Assembly: GCA_913020445.1 (NCBI GenBank)
Contig: CAJWAR010000042.1
Location: forward strand, 1 to 35,690
Source: an uncultured Rhodospirillaceae bacterium
Lineage (GTDB): Bacteria > Pseudomonadota > Alphaproteobacteria > Rhodospirillales > UBA2165
DNA length: 35,690 nt
Direction of reading: 5' to 3'
Made by a program: the position numbers and the translations under genes. Shown here one piece after another: positions 1-8,118 of the stretch. The notes beneath the pieces are model-generated. The model was given only the letters and a program-made list of their open reading frames with translations, was not told where the DNA came from and made no database searches. How positions within the stretch are numbered: the stretch's first letter is position 1; every line of letters starts with the position of its first letter.

Positions 1-40
1 CACCGCCACCCTACGCCTTCGGCTTCGCTCGGTCCGCCTC

Positions 41-718
41 CTATTGGCCCAGATGCTCAACCACCTCGGTCAATTTCATCACATCGGCGTATTTGTGATG
101 CAAATCGAAGAGGCTTACTTTGTGGGCAATCTCAGAGCGGTCAAACACACATTCTTCGACGATCGAGATATGGAAACCGTTTGAATAGGCATCGACGACG
201 CTGGAACGGACGCAGCCGGAGGTGCTCTCACCACATACAATCAGACTGTCGTGGCCTTTTTGCACGAGATGGGCGGCCAGGGGCGTGCCAAAAAAGGAAC
301 TGGCGCGCTCTTTACGAATGATGACGTCTTCAGGTTTGGGCGTGAAGGCCTCATGGATTTCGTAATCATGCTCGGTAAGCGGCGCAGCGGTGCGGCGGGT
401 CGAGCGCACGCGATTGGGTGAAAAGGTGCCGGTTACATAATAGACCGGCAATGCGGCCCGGCGGCTGGCCGCCAGCAAATCAACAATGGGCTCGTTTGCC
501 GCATGGGCATATTTCCCGCAAGTGCTGGGAAATTCGGCGGTAATTTCATGCGGCGGTCTGGCACCGCCTTTGTAGACCAGATTATATAGATCGATCGCCA
601 GCACTGCCGGATTCTTACCTATATAGGTCTCACGAATATACGGTGCGTAAGTCGCGTAATCTTCGTCTGAATATAGTCCCTGCCAACAATGATTTTCAAA
701 TTGGTCCTTGCTTGCCAC
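41..718 (-). CDS. Isochorismatase-like cysteine hydrolase
   Basis: A 225-residue protein of the isochorismatase/N-carbamoylsarcosine amidase superfamily, cytosolic, probably cleaving an amide or related C-N bond. The family triad is visible as Asp43 (AIDLYN), Lys136 (IIRKERAS) and Cys169 (ESTSGCVRSS). The start is GTG at 718, supported by a strong AAGGAG eight bases upstream; no nearby ATG fits. It is the last gene of a four-gene minus-strand operon, four bases after the acyl-CoA ligase. The context suggests it hydrolyses an amide intermediate, or releases one that the ligases then activate; the substrate cannot be read from sequence. Family is confident, function is not. Confidence 0.88.
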   Translation of the reverse strand: MASKDQFENHCWQGLYSDEDYATYAPYIRETYIGKNPAVLAIDLYNLVYKGGARPPHEITAEFPSTCGKYAHAANEPIVDLLAASRRAALPVYYVTGTFSPNRVRSTRRTAAPLTEHDYEIHEAFTPKPEDVIIRKERASSFFGTPLAAHLVQKGHDSLIVCGESTSGCVRSSVVDAYSNGFHISIVEECVFDRSEIAHKVSLFDLHHKYADVMKLTEVVEHLGQ

Positions 719-722
719 GATT

Positions 723-2237
723 TTACTCCTTGATCATCTTGCGGACTTCAAATTTTTGTACTTTGCCCATGGCGTTGCGGGGCAGATCGTCAACAAAAAG
801 CACCTCTTTCGGATGTTTGAAGCGGGCGAGATTGTCCTGAAAGCGGGCCAGGAAATCGCTTTCTGAAAGCGTAACACCTTCTTTTAAGATCACCACGGCG
901 AGCGGAATTTCACCCCATTTTTCGTCTGCCTTGCCGACCACGACGCCATCGACGACATCCGGCATTTCGTGGATAAAGGCTTCGATCTCAGCCGGATAAA
1001 TATTTTCACCGCCGGAGATGATCATATCTTTTTTGCGGTCATTGACCCAAAGATCACCGTCTTCATCAAGATAACCAACATCGCCGGTCAAAAACCAGCC
1101 GTCCTTAATCGAGTCCCGGGTGGCCTCTTCGTTGTTCCAATATTCGATAAATATATTACCACCCCGCACCGCGATCTCACCGGATTGACCTTGCGGCAGA
1201 TCGTTGCCCTGATCGTCAACAATCCGCATTTCCGAATGCAAGCCGGCTTTACCGGCGGAGCCCGGTTTAGCCATCGCGCTTTCCGGGTTTTGGTAGATTA
1301 CAATCGGGCCGGTTTCGGTCGAGCCGTAGACTTGAGGGGCCGGAATACCGCGGCTCTGCAACGCCTCAATTTGGGGCAGCGGCACCATGGAAGAACCGAT
1401 GGCGACACCCCTGAGGCTGGAAATATCTGCCTCCGGCCATTCGGGCTGCGCAAAAATGGCCTGTAACGCCGCCGGCACCAATACGGCTAAATCCGGGCGC
1501 TCCTCGACAATCGCTTTTAAGGTTGCCTGCGGATCGAACTTCCGGTGCATGGTAACCGTGGCGCCGGCGTAAAAGGCCGGGACGGTCTGGATGTTGAGGC
1601 CGCCAACATGAAACATCGGCAACACTGTCAGAATGTGATCCCGCATGCTCATCTGGCAATAATGAAAGCTGTTGTAAGCATGAACTTGCATATTGTTTTG
1701 GGTCAGCACGGCCCCCTTTGGCCGCCCAGTGGTGCCCGAGGTGTAGACCAGCATAAACGGCATATCCATGGTCACGCCAGGATTGGTGTCATCACCTTCA
1801 GAGCCAGCGAGTTCGGCGGTCAGGCTGCGCCACTCAGCATCCTCAAAATCATTGGCAATCAGCGTGCAATCCGGAATATCGCCCCTGATGGTGTCGGCAT
1901 TGGCGCGAAAGTCTTCATCCGAAATCAACAGCTTGGCGCCTGAATCCTGCAACATGTAGAGATGCTCGGGCGCTGTCAGACGCCAGTTCAGGGGCGAGAA
2001 AATAGCCCCCAAACGCGCGCAGGCAAAAAAGGTATAGAGCAGGCTCGGTGTGTTGGCGCCCAAGAAGGCGACCCGGTCACCGGGCGCAACGCCAAAACCG
2101 TGTTTCAAAGTCCGGGCATAGACACTGATCTGGTGATCAAATTCGCTATAGGTAATATCCTGCCCTTCAAAGCGAATGGCAGTTTTATTTGGCATAAAAT
2201 CGGCATTTTTAGAAACCCAGAAAGATAAGTCGTTCAC
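723..2237 (-). CDS. Acyl-CoA ligase (class I adenylate-forming)
   Basis: A 504-residue AMP-forming ligase that activates a carboxylic acid to an acyl-adenylate and then a CoA thioester. All core motifs are present: the phosphate loop YTSGTTGRPKG (about 165-175), YGSTET (304-309), GWFLTGD (380-386), the hinge region DRKKDMIISGGENIYP (400-415) and the catalytic C-terminal lysine in PRNAMGKVQK (Lys492). Length is normal for the family. It starts with GTG, and the GTGA overlaps the stop of the upstream gene by four bases, so translation is probably coupled; GGGGG lies upstream. Unlike its two ligase relatives in this window it has no N-terminal extension. It probably supplies the ligase activity missing from its degenerate neighbour. 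Confidence 0.92.
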   Translation of the reverse strand: MNDLSFWVSKNADFMPNKTAIRFEGQDITYSEFDHQISVYARTLKHGFGVAPGDRVAFLGANTPSLLYTFFACARLGAIFSPLNWRLTAPEHLYMLQDSGAKLLISDEDFRANADTIRGDIPDCTLIANDFEDAEWRSLTAELAGSEGDDTNPGVTMDMPFMLVYTSGTTGRPKGAVLTQNNMQVHAYNSFHYCQMSMRDHILTVLPMFHVGGLNIQTVPAFYAGATVTMHRKFDPQATLKAIVEERPDLAVLVPAALQAIFAQPEWPEADISSLRGVAIGSSMVPLPQIEALQSRGIPAPQVYGSTETGPIVIYQNPESAMAKPGSAGKAGLHSEMRIVDDQGNDLPQGQSGEIAVRGGNIFIEYWNNEEATRDSIKDGWFLTGDVGYLDEDGDLWVNDRKKDMIISGGENIYPAEIEAFIHEMPDVVDGVVVGKADEKWGEIPLAVVILKEGVTLSESDFLARFQDNLARFKHPKEVLFVDDLPRNAMGKVQKFEVRKMIKE

Positions 2238-3619
2238 TGGTTCGCCCCCTTAATCGAATAACAAATTTTGTCGCCGGACTGATTGGCGATGGTAACTTCT
2301 GTGCCGGTGCGATACCAGCCATCAGCGGTCCAGGCTGCTGCAGTCGCTTTTGAATTTGCCAGCAAGCCGGCAGTGACAGATGGTCCTCGAACCTGCAGTT
2401 CTCCGGCTTCACCGTCGCCTAAGACCCGGGTTTCGACACCAGGAAGGGCAGCGGCGCTGCTGTGGTCTTGCTCCGTTGTCAGGACAGCCAGGGTGTCACT
2501 TTGGCCCCATAGGAGAACTTTATGATCGGCACCGGAAATCTCGATCCAGTCCTCATCTGTTGGTGTCGCGGTGTGAGTGGCGTTGGCAGGTTCAGTTGTC
2601 ACCGCAGCGCCCGCGGCAAACGCACATTGCGCCAGTACCAGGCTCATACCGCCAACCGGCAGGGCCGATAGATCAATTTGGGCGCCTGGTGCAAGTTTCA
2701 ATAACGGCAGCACATTCCGCATCGCGCTCAGCATATTCTGATGGGTCAGAATGCCGGCTTTGGATTGCTCGTTTTTGGCCATGCTGGCTGTTAACAATAA
2801 TGGATCAGCCGCGACCTGGATAAATCCTGGCTGATCAGGCACGTCGGTCGCCACTAAATCACGATAAGAAACCGCACCGATTGGCACGTCACCTGTCGTA
2901 TTTTCGCAGACGACGCTATGAGAACAGCAATGCCGCACATACTCAGCAATCTCGAAGCCACTTAAAGATGGATCGAGAGGTAAGAAAACGGCACCAAGCT
3001 GGGCAACGGCGAAATAGCTGATTAACAATTCCGGACCCATCGGCAGCAAAGCGGCAACGACATCGCCCCGCCCGACACCATGGTCTTTCAAACCCGCTGC
3101 CATTTGTTCTGCACGCTGGCTCAATTGGGCATAGGTAACCGTCTCTGCGGCTGAAATTATTGCCGGGTCGTCAGGATTTTTTACCGTCAGCAAATCGCCA
3201 AGCACCTCATCCGACCACAAGCCTTCAGCAATAAATTTTTTAACTTGTGACGGCATGATATGCATGGCCAGGCGCAGCGCCACCGCTTTATCGCTCAGGT
3301 CGAACTTTTCTTCCGGGTCCTGATAGCGGTCTTCCCGGTAGCGCAGCCCTCCGCCAAGCCGGTAAAGCTTGCGATATTGGTTGAGCCGGAACAGGCGGCG
3401 CTCGGTGATATTGCGGATGAAGGTGACCTGTTCGACCGCCAGCCCGGTTTTGGCCGCTATTTCCGGATCGTTAAGACCGGTTGCTTCGCGCTGTGCGAGC
3501 CAGGCCTCATGATCGAGATTACGGATCGGATCACCGCGGCGTGTTTGCTTATTCAGGCTGAGATCGAAGATCAGCTCACTATACGTGTCGATCATTTGTT
3601 CTGATACACCATAGGGCAT
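2234..3619 (-). CDS. Degenerate AMP-ligase-like protein with N-terminal HTH-like domain
   Basis: A 461-residue open frame paralogous to the 647-residue ligase at 30585-32528. Residues 1-135 align well, including SLNKQTRRGD, GLNDPEIAAKTGLAVEQV, ITERR and a Gly-rich LGGGLRY. The adenylation part is eroded. The phosphate loop YTSGTT is replaced by LTASMAKNEQ (276-285). WGQSDT (371-376) stands where WGMTET should be, with about 75 residues lost before it. GWYRTGT has lost the Asp of TGD, and the C-terminal domain with the catalytic lysine is absent. It should not adenylate a substrate, yet the frame is intact. The ATG at 3619, with GGGAG upstream, matches the paralog's start and lies two bases after the Fe-S gene. 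A structural or binding role is inferred. Confidence 0.82.
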   Translation of the reverse strand: MPYGVSEQMIDTYSELIFDLSLNKQTRRGDPIRNLDHEAWLAQREATGLNDPEIAAKTGLAVEQVTFIRNITERRLFRLNQYRKLYRLGGGLRYREDRYQDPEEKFDLSDKAVALRLAMHIMPSQVKKFIAEGLWSDEVLGDLLTVKNPDDPAIISAAETVTYAQLSQRAEQMAAGLKDHGVGRGDVVAALLPMGPELLISYFAVAQLGAVFLPLDPSLSGFEIAEYVRHCCSHSVVCENTTGDVPIGAVSYRDLVATDVPDQPGFIQVAADPLLLTASMAKNEQSKAGILTHQNMLSAMRNVLPLLKLAPGAQIDLSALPVGGMSLVLAQCAFAAGAAVTTEPANATHTATPTDEDWIEISGADHKVLLWGQSDTLAVLTTEQDHSSAAALPGVETRVLGDGEAGELQVRGPSVTAGLLANSKATAAAWTADGWYRTGTEVTIANQSGDKICYSIKGANQ

Positions 3620-3621
3620 CT

Positions 3622-4560
3622 TCAAGCTTCTCCCTTGCCAGCCGCTGCACGGGCGGCGGCGGCCCGGCGGATTGGATCGACGCTTTCGCTTTGCGTCGCG
3701 ATCGGACAGACCCGCATACATTCAAAGCATTGCGCATTGGTATCGACGCCGGCCGTCGCCTTATAGAAAAAGGACTGCGCTTCGGCGCCATAAAGCGTTT
3801 CCTCGCGGGTAAGCTGGTCATCGGTCTCAAAGGCGCGCTCCATGATGGTCGGCATATTTTCATATTGCTGGCAGAGCTCAGCGCAGCGGTACATATCGAA
3901 ATTCATTTTGGCGACTGTACCGCCGTCGTCCAATTCACCGCTCAAGCATTGCACTGGGCAGTATTTTTGACAGGGTGTTTGATCGGATTCTTTATAAAGC
4001 TTCACACAAGACGGCGCCGGACACGGATTGTCAGCCATCGGCTCGTCCGCCGGCAGCGGCATTTCAGTATAGACCGAGCCGTAATAGAGCATGCCGAATT
4101 CCGGGTGCAGCAGGATATCACCCGCCAGCGAGCGCGCACCGATACCGGCAAGCTCAGCGTGCAGTTTGAGGCTTTGCATCGGCAATCTCGCACCAAACTC
4201 CGGATCAACATGAGGCGGACAGTAAATTGACCGATAGCCGTAATGGGATTCGATATGAAAGGAGAGGCCGACAGCCACCCGGTAAATGCGCCCGACATTG
4301 GCGCCGACCGACGTCATAACCTTTGCCGGCGCCCGCCACGTACCTTGGGTCGGTCCGGTGACACCAATGGTGATAACCGAGGCAACTTTGGGCAAGAGCT
4401 CGCTGGGACCATGGCCGGCGGGAGCAAACTTCTCGACCACGGCACTGTCGGCAATGCCAAAGACCGCCGCACCCCGCTTTAAGGCGTAGTCCTTCAGTGC
4501 CGCTTTGGCTTCGTCAAAATCCGGTATGTTAGCCTCCCCAGAAATTACCTTGGCAGCCAA
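3622..4560 (-). CDS. QueG/reductive-dehalogenase-type Fe-S protein, copy 1
   Basis: A protein of about 312 residues related to the QueG/RdhA superfamily, whose members use a corrinoid and two [4Fe-4S] clusters for reductive chemistry. The recognisable core is HAELAGIGARSLAGDILLHP followed by EFG and TEMPLPADEP (about 134-174). Cysteines follow at 180, 185, 197, 201, 205, 226, 230 and in CFECMRVCP (278-285); nine are shared with copy 2 at 29617. The start is unclear: the frame opens with TTG at 4560 without a clear ribosome site, whereas GGGGAGG lies five bases before an in-frame ATA near 4527. There is no Tat signal, so it is probably cytosolic. It is the first gene of the minus-strand operon. 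The reaction is unknown. Confidence 0.78.
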   Translation of the reverse strand: MAAKVISGEANIPDFDEAKAALKDYALKRGAAVFGIADSAVVEKFAPAGHGPSELLPKVASVITIGVTGPTQGTWRAPAKVMTSVGANVGRIYRVAVGLSFHIESHYGYRSIYCPPHVDPEFGARLPMQSLKLHAELAGIGARSLAGDILLHPEFGMLYYGSVYTEMPLPADEPMADNPCPAPSCVKLYKESDQTPCQKYCPVQCLSGELDDGGTVAKMNFDMYRCAELCQQYENMPTIMERAFETDDQLTREETLYGAEAQSFFYKATAGVDTNAQCFECMRVCPIATQSESVDPIRRAAAARAAAGKGEA

Positions 4561-4578
4561 TAACAGCCACGCAATAAT

Positions 4579-4596
4579 TAGTTTAGGTTTAAACTA
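4579..4596. promoter_or_regulatory. Inverted repeat at operon 1 promoter, candidate operator
   Basis: TAGTTTA and TAAACTA form a perfect 7-bp inverted repeat around four bases. It abuts the -10 of the candidate minus-strand promoter and spans the expected transcription start, the usual place for a repressor site. The binding protein is unknown; the TetR encoded at 32541 is one candidate, although the repeat differs from the one in front of copy 2. Confidence 0.45.
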
Positions 4597-4624
4597 TTTA
4601 ACTGTGAATACTTTGTTTAATCAA
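4596..4624 (-). promoter_or_regulatory. Candidate sigma-70 promoter of the Fe-S/ligase operon 1
   Basis: On the minus strand TTGATT (4624-4619) and TTAAAT (4601-4596) are separated by 17 bases, giving a predicted start near 4589, about 29 bases before the TTG at 4560. The call rests on hexamer similarity and spacing only. Confidence 0.45.
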
Positions 4625-4709
4625 GCACCGCTTCAATTATTATTAACTAGACATTCCTGGTATCCTTATTGAAAATTGGTTCTACCGGAAAAGAGGTACG
4701 ATTTTTTTC

Positions 4710-5660
4710 ATGAATAATTACTCGCCACCTGTTCAGAGTCCACTCGTTCGCAAATTTTTAAACGGCGAGATGACTTTCACCGTGGAGATTACGCCGCCGG
4801 TTTCCGGCTCCGGCACTGCAATGTTGGATAGACTTGGCCAGTTAAAGCCTTTCATTGATGCCGTAAACGTCACCGATGGTGATGGCGCTAATGTTGGTAT
4901 TTCAAATATCGCCGCCGCATCACTATTAATGGCAAATGATATCGATGTCATTTTACAAATGAATTGCCGGGACCAGAACCGCATCGGCCTGATGAACGAT
5001 CTGCTGGGTGCGTCGGCATTGGGTATCCACAATATTATTGCTGTGCGCGGCGATAATCCGGATACCGGCGATCACCCTAATGCCAAAGGCGTGTTTGACT
5101 TAAAAAGCCATGAGCTTATTCGCATCGCTTATGAAATGACGACAAGCGGCATTGTGCCGGCGCGCACGATGAAAATGAGCTCTGGAGGCATTCAGTCAAA
5201 TTCAAAATCGATCAGTGAGCCGCCACAATTCTTTATTGGCACCATCGATGTGCCGTCACTCGCCGGCGACAACGTTTGGGCCGGCCGCCTCCACAAAAGG
5301 ATCGCTGTTGGATTACAATTTGTTCAAGCCCAGCCTTGTTATGACATGGCACTGATACGCCGTTATTTAGGCATGCTTGAAGATCAAGGGCTGGCGGAAA
5401 GTCTTTTTGTTGTCGTCAGTAACAGCCCGCAAATCTCCGCCCAATCAGCTTCATGGGTCAAAGAAAATATTTGGGGCGCCGAAATTCCAGACGAGATTAT
5501 TCAGCGCCTCAAAGATGCCAAGGACCCGCGCGAAGAAGGCATTAAAATCTGCCAGGAGCAAGTAGAAGAGCTGCTGACGATACCGGGGATTGCCGGCATC
5601 AATCTGATTGAACGCGACAATATCGATAGCATCACTGCCGTTTTAGAGGCTGTCGGCTGA
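4710..5660 (+). CDS. metF: Methylenetetrahydrofolate reductase family protein
   Basis: A 316-residue FAD-dependent reductase of the MetF family, which converts 5,10-methylene-THF to 5-methyl-THF for methionine synthesis or methyl-group flow. The family pattern is clear: FTVEITPP near residue 24, NVTDGDGANVG, QMNCRDQNRIGLMNDLLGAS, GIHNIIAVRGDNPDTGDHPNAKGVFDL and a C-terminal GIAGINLI. Length is normal for bacterial MetF. The ATG follows a rather distant AGAGG. It is divergent from the QueG-type gene across a 149-bp spacer and convergent, with a two-base gap, with the EamA transporter. Next to a corrinoid-superfamily protein it could take part in a methyl-transfer pathway rather than being the only housekeeping MetF; that is inference. 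Confidence 0.88.
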   Translation: MNNYSPPVQSPLVRKFLNGEMTFTVEITPPVSGSGTAMLDRLGQLKPFIDAVNVTDGDGANVGISNIAAASLLMANDIDVILQMNCRDQNRIGLMNDLLGASALGIHNIIAVRGDNPDTGDHPNAKGVFDLKSHELIRIAYEMTTSGIVPARTMKMSSGGIQSNSKSISEPPQFFIGTIDVPSLAGDNVWAGRLHKRIAVGLQFVQAQPCYDMALIRRYLGMLEDQGLAESLFVVVSNSPQISAQSASWVKENIWGAEIPDEIIQRLKDAKDPREEGIKICQEQVEELLTIPGIAGINLIERDNIDSITAVLEAVG

Positions 5661-5662
5661 AA

Positions 5663-6547
5663 TTATTTACCTTTAGAGCCCAGATATACACCACAGAAAA
5701 TAAGCGGCAGTCCGATCGCGTGGAAAAACTGGAAACGCTCGCCAAGCAACAGGATCGCCAAGACCGAACCGACAATCGGCAGCATATAAGACACCTGTCC
5801 GGCTTTGTTTGGTCCCGCCAATTCAACCGCCCGGTTATAACAGAGATAGGCAAAAACCGAAGAAATGATGGAGAGATAAAGCACGCTCCAGACCGTTTCA
5901 AAACGAAACGGCGTCGGTTGGATATAGATTGTCTCCCAAACATAGAGCGGAAATAGCATCACCATGCCAAAAAACACGGTGATGGCGAGGAAACTCGCCG
6001 GATGCATCTTTGGCCGTTTGGGCAGCAGCACGGTATAGAGCGCCCAGGCGCAGGTCGCGCCGAGAATTAAAAAATCACCCGAGTTAATCTCAAGCGTCAG
6101 TAACCGATCTGGTTCACCGCGGAGGATAATGGTAGCTGTACCGAGCAAAGCTATGACAAAGCCAATGCTTTGCACCAAAGTGATGCCTTGGCGGAAAAAC
6201 ACGATGGACAACAGAACAATAATGACCGGCCTCGAAGTATTGATCAGAAAGGAGTTGATCGCCGTCGTTGTCAGCAGGGCTTCGTAAATCAAGGTGTTAT
6301 AGATGCTGATACTGAGGGCCGCGAGGGCCAGAACAATCAGCCAATTATGTTTAAGCAGCGGCAGATCTTTCCGGAGATGGGGCCAGGCTAATAAAACCAG
6401 GATCGGCAGGGCAACCACCCAGCGCCAAAAGGCAAGTCCAATCGGCGGAATAATATCGTTCACGCCCCGGGCGGTAATTGAATTGCCAGACCAGGCGAGC
6501 GCCGTCAGCACCATCAGCAGATAGGCGTGATTCCACATCCATTTCAT
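5663..6547 (-). CDS. EamA/DMT-family transporter
   Basis: A 294-residue integral membrane protein with about ten hydrophobic segments and the two-repeat layout of the drug/metabolite transporter superfamily. Recognisable stretches are LTALAWSGNSITARGV near the N-terminus, the Arg/Trp-rich FWRWVVALP, and the second-repeat VFAYLCYNRAVELAGPNKAG followed by PIVGSVLAILLLGE. It probably exports a metabolite or amino acid; the substrate cannot be inferred. Its ATG overlaps the stop of the DUF938 methyltransferase gene by four bases, so the two are co-translated. It converges on metF. Confidence 0.9.
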   Translation of the reverse strand: MKWMWNHAYLLMVLTALAWSGNSITARGVNDIIPPIGLAFWRWVVALPILVLLAWPHLRKDLPLLKHNWLIVLALAALSISIYNTLIYEALLTTTAINSFLINTSRPVIIVLLSIVFFRQGITLVQSIGFVIALLGTATIILRGEPDRLLTLEINSGDFLILGATCAWALYTVLLPKRPKMHPASFLAITVFFGMVMLFPLYVWETIYIQPTPFRFETVWSVLYLSIISSVFAYLCYNRAVELAGPNKAGQVSYMLPIVGSVLAILLLGERFQFFHAIGLPLIFCGVYLGSKGK

Positions 6548-7209
6548 GCGCTGGCTGTGCCCCGGCTAAAAACAAGGGTGAAATTATTGGCCGGCATATC
6601 AATTTGCTGGTCCAGTGTGAGGCTGTTAGCCGCGGCAAATTTCTTAAGCTCCACGACATCCCGCACGCCCCAAGCCGGATTCTGCCGCCGCAAGGTTTTG
6701 TCGAACTGAGCGTTACCCGCGGAATTGTGCCGGCCATCGCGTTTGAAAGGCCCATACAGAAAAAGCCTGCCATCTGACTGTAAATAGCGTCCCGCGCCTC
6801 GAAACAGATGCTCAGCAACTTCAATTGGAGCGATATGTATCATGTTGAGACTGATCATGGCGGTGAGCTCTTTCGGCGGCCGGCTCGGCCTGCCAAATTT
6901 CCAATCTTGATCTGTGACATCTAATAGAAATGCGCTCTCGATATTGGTGCAGGCGCTTTCCTGCCGCCACGCATTGATGCTTTGAACTTGTTCAGATTCT
7001 AAATCGCTGGGCCAAAAAGTTAAATTCGGCAAGGCCTTGGCAAAACCAATAACATGCTGACCCGAGCCACTGCCGAGTTCCAAGACGTCTCCCGTGGCGG
7101 TGTTTAAATGTTGATCTAAAACTTCAACAACAAATTTATGATTGCGATGAAAAGCGGGGGTGTCTATACGACCGTCGCTATTCAGTTCACCGCTTTCTGC
7201 ATATCTCAT
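6544..7209 (-). CDS. DUF938-family SAM-dependent methyltransferase
   Basis: A 221-residue class I methyltransferase-like protein. The SAM motif is LELGSGSGQHV, followed by FWPSDLESEQVQSINAWR, characteristic of the DUF938 family; SLNMIHIAPIEVAEHLFRGAG corresponds to the motif IV region. The ATG at 7209 (MRYAESGELNSDGR) was chosen because the family begins close to this point, shortly before PAFHRNHKFVVEVL. A longer in-frame start at 7341 would overlap the divergent SDR gene and adds sequence without family resemblance. It is the first gene of a pair with the EamA transporter. The natural substrate of the family is not established. Confidence 0.87.
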   Translation of the reverse strand: MRYAESGELNSDGRIDTPAFHRNHKFVVEVLDQHLNTATGDVLELGSGSGQHVIGFAKALPNLTFWPSDLESEQVQSINAWRQESACTNIESAFLLDVTDQDWKFGRPSRPPKELTAMISLNMIHIAPIEVAEHLFRGAGRYLQSDGRLFLYGPFKRDGRHNSAGNAQFDKTLRRQNPAWGVRDVVELKKFAAANSLTLDQQIDMPANNFTLVFSRGTASA

Positions 7210-7279
7210 GACAGGACCCAAATAATTAATTATTCTCTCCCCGTAGGGAATGCGAAGCGAACTATAAGGGGAAATCACC

Positions 7280-8068
7280 ATGGAAGAAATGCCAATACAA
7301 GACATGCCACAGGAAATGAGTGACAAAGTCTGCGTGATCACGGGCGGGGCTGGGAGTATCGGTTTGGCGAGCGCCCGGCGCTTTTATGACGCTGGCGCCA
7401 AAATCATGCTGGTCGATCTTAGTGATGACAACCTGGCGACGGCCAAAGCGGGCTTTGGTGATCCCGAACGGGTGGAAATATGTCAGGCGGATGTTGCCGA
7501 TGCCGAGCAAACGCAAAACTATGTTGCAGAAACCGTTGATAAATGGGGCAAGTTTGATGTGCTTTTCGCCAATGCAGGCTTCAGCGGGACATCAGCGCCG
7601 GTCACCACCTACCCGGATGAAATTTTTGATCAAGTGATGGCGGTAAATGTGCGGGGGTCTTTTCTTGCCTGCAAATACGCGCTACCGAAAATGAATGACG
7701 GCGGCAGCATTATTATCACGTCTTCCATCATGGGCGTCACTGCCAGGCCCGGCTCAATCGCCTACATTACTTCCAAACACGCCGTGATTGGTCTCATGCG
7801 GGGCGTCGCCAAGGAATCCGCACCGCGTAATATCCGGGTCAACGTGCTGGCTCCGGGACCGGTCGATAACGCCTTCCAGCTGGAAATTGAAGAACGCGCC
7901 AGCAAAGCCTCCGGCACGAATGTAACTGAAATGCTGAACCAATGGATTTCGCTCGGCCGCCACGCCCAGCCGGAAGAGATCGCCAACACGGCCTATTTTT
8001 TGGCCTCTGATCAAAGCAGCTTTTCGACCGGCGGCGTCTTCATGGCCGATGGCGGCATGCACATTTAA
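7280..8068 (+). CDS. Short-chain dehydrogenase/reductase
   Basis: A 262-residue classical SDR that oxidises or reduces a carbonyl/alcohol pair using NAD(P). Visible motifs are TGGAGSIG (21-28, Rossmann loop), NAG (98-100), SS at 148-149 and YITSK (catalytic Tyr162, Lys166), followed by the usual NVLAPGPV and the C-terminal MADGGMHI. An acidic residue after the second strand (LVDLSDD) favours NAD over NADP. The ATG has a good AAGGGGAA site eight bases upstream. It is divergent from the DUF938 gene across 70 bp. Downstream is a near-perfect palindrome shared with the convergent uup gene. Substrate unknown. Confidence 0.92.
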   Translation: MEEMPIQDMPQEMSDKVCVITGGAGSIGLASARRFYDAGAKIMLVDLSDDNLATAKAGFGDPERVEICQADVADAEQTQNYVAETVDKWGKFDVLFANAGFSGTSAPVTTYPDEIFDQVMAVNVRGSFLACKYALPKMNDGGSIIITSSIMGVTARPGSIAYITSKHAVIGLMRGVAKESAPRNIRVNVLAPGPVDNAFQLEIEERASKASGTNVTEMLNQWISLGRHAQPEEIANTAYFLASDQSSFSTGGVFMADGGMHI

Positions 8069-8070
8069 CG

Positions 8071-8099
8071 GTAATAAAGGTACCTGGTACCTTTATTAC
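8071..8099. terminator. 29-bp near-perfect palindrome between convergent genes
   Basis: Arms GTAATAAAGGTACC and GGTACCTTTATTAC flank one T. The element starts two bases after the SDR stop and lies 19 bases from the uup stop. The TTTATTA/TAATAAA ends give a partial U-tract in both directions, so a bidirectional intrinsic terminator is the simplest reading, although a one-base loop would need opening of the central pairs. Confidence 0.6.
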
Positions 8100-8118
8100 A
8101 AAACTTTCCGCCACAGGA

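Noticed and set aside
969..1466. Plus-strand open frame of 165 codons inside the acyl-CoA ligase
   Set aside because: It is an antisense shadow of a well-conserved gene with all ligase motifs on the other strand.
3620..3721. Longer start for the degenerate ligase
   Set aside because: The 34 extra residues lie inside the Fe-S gene in another frame, and the paralog starts at the equivalent of 3619.
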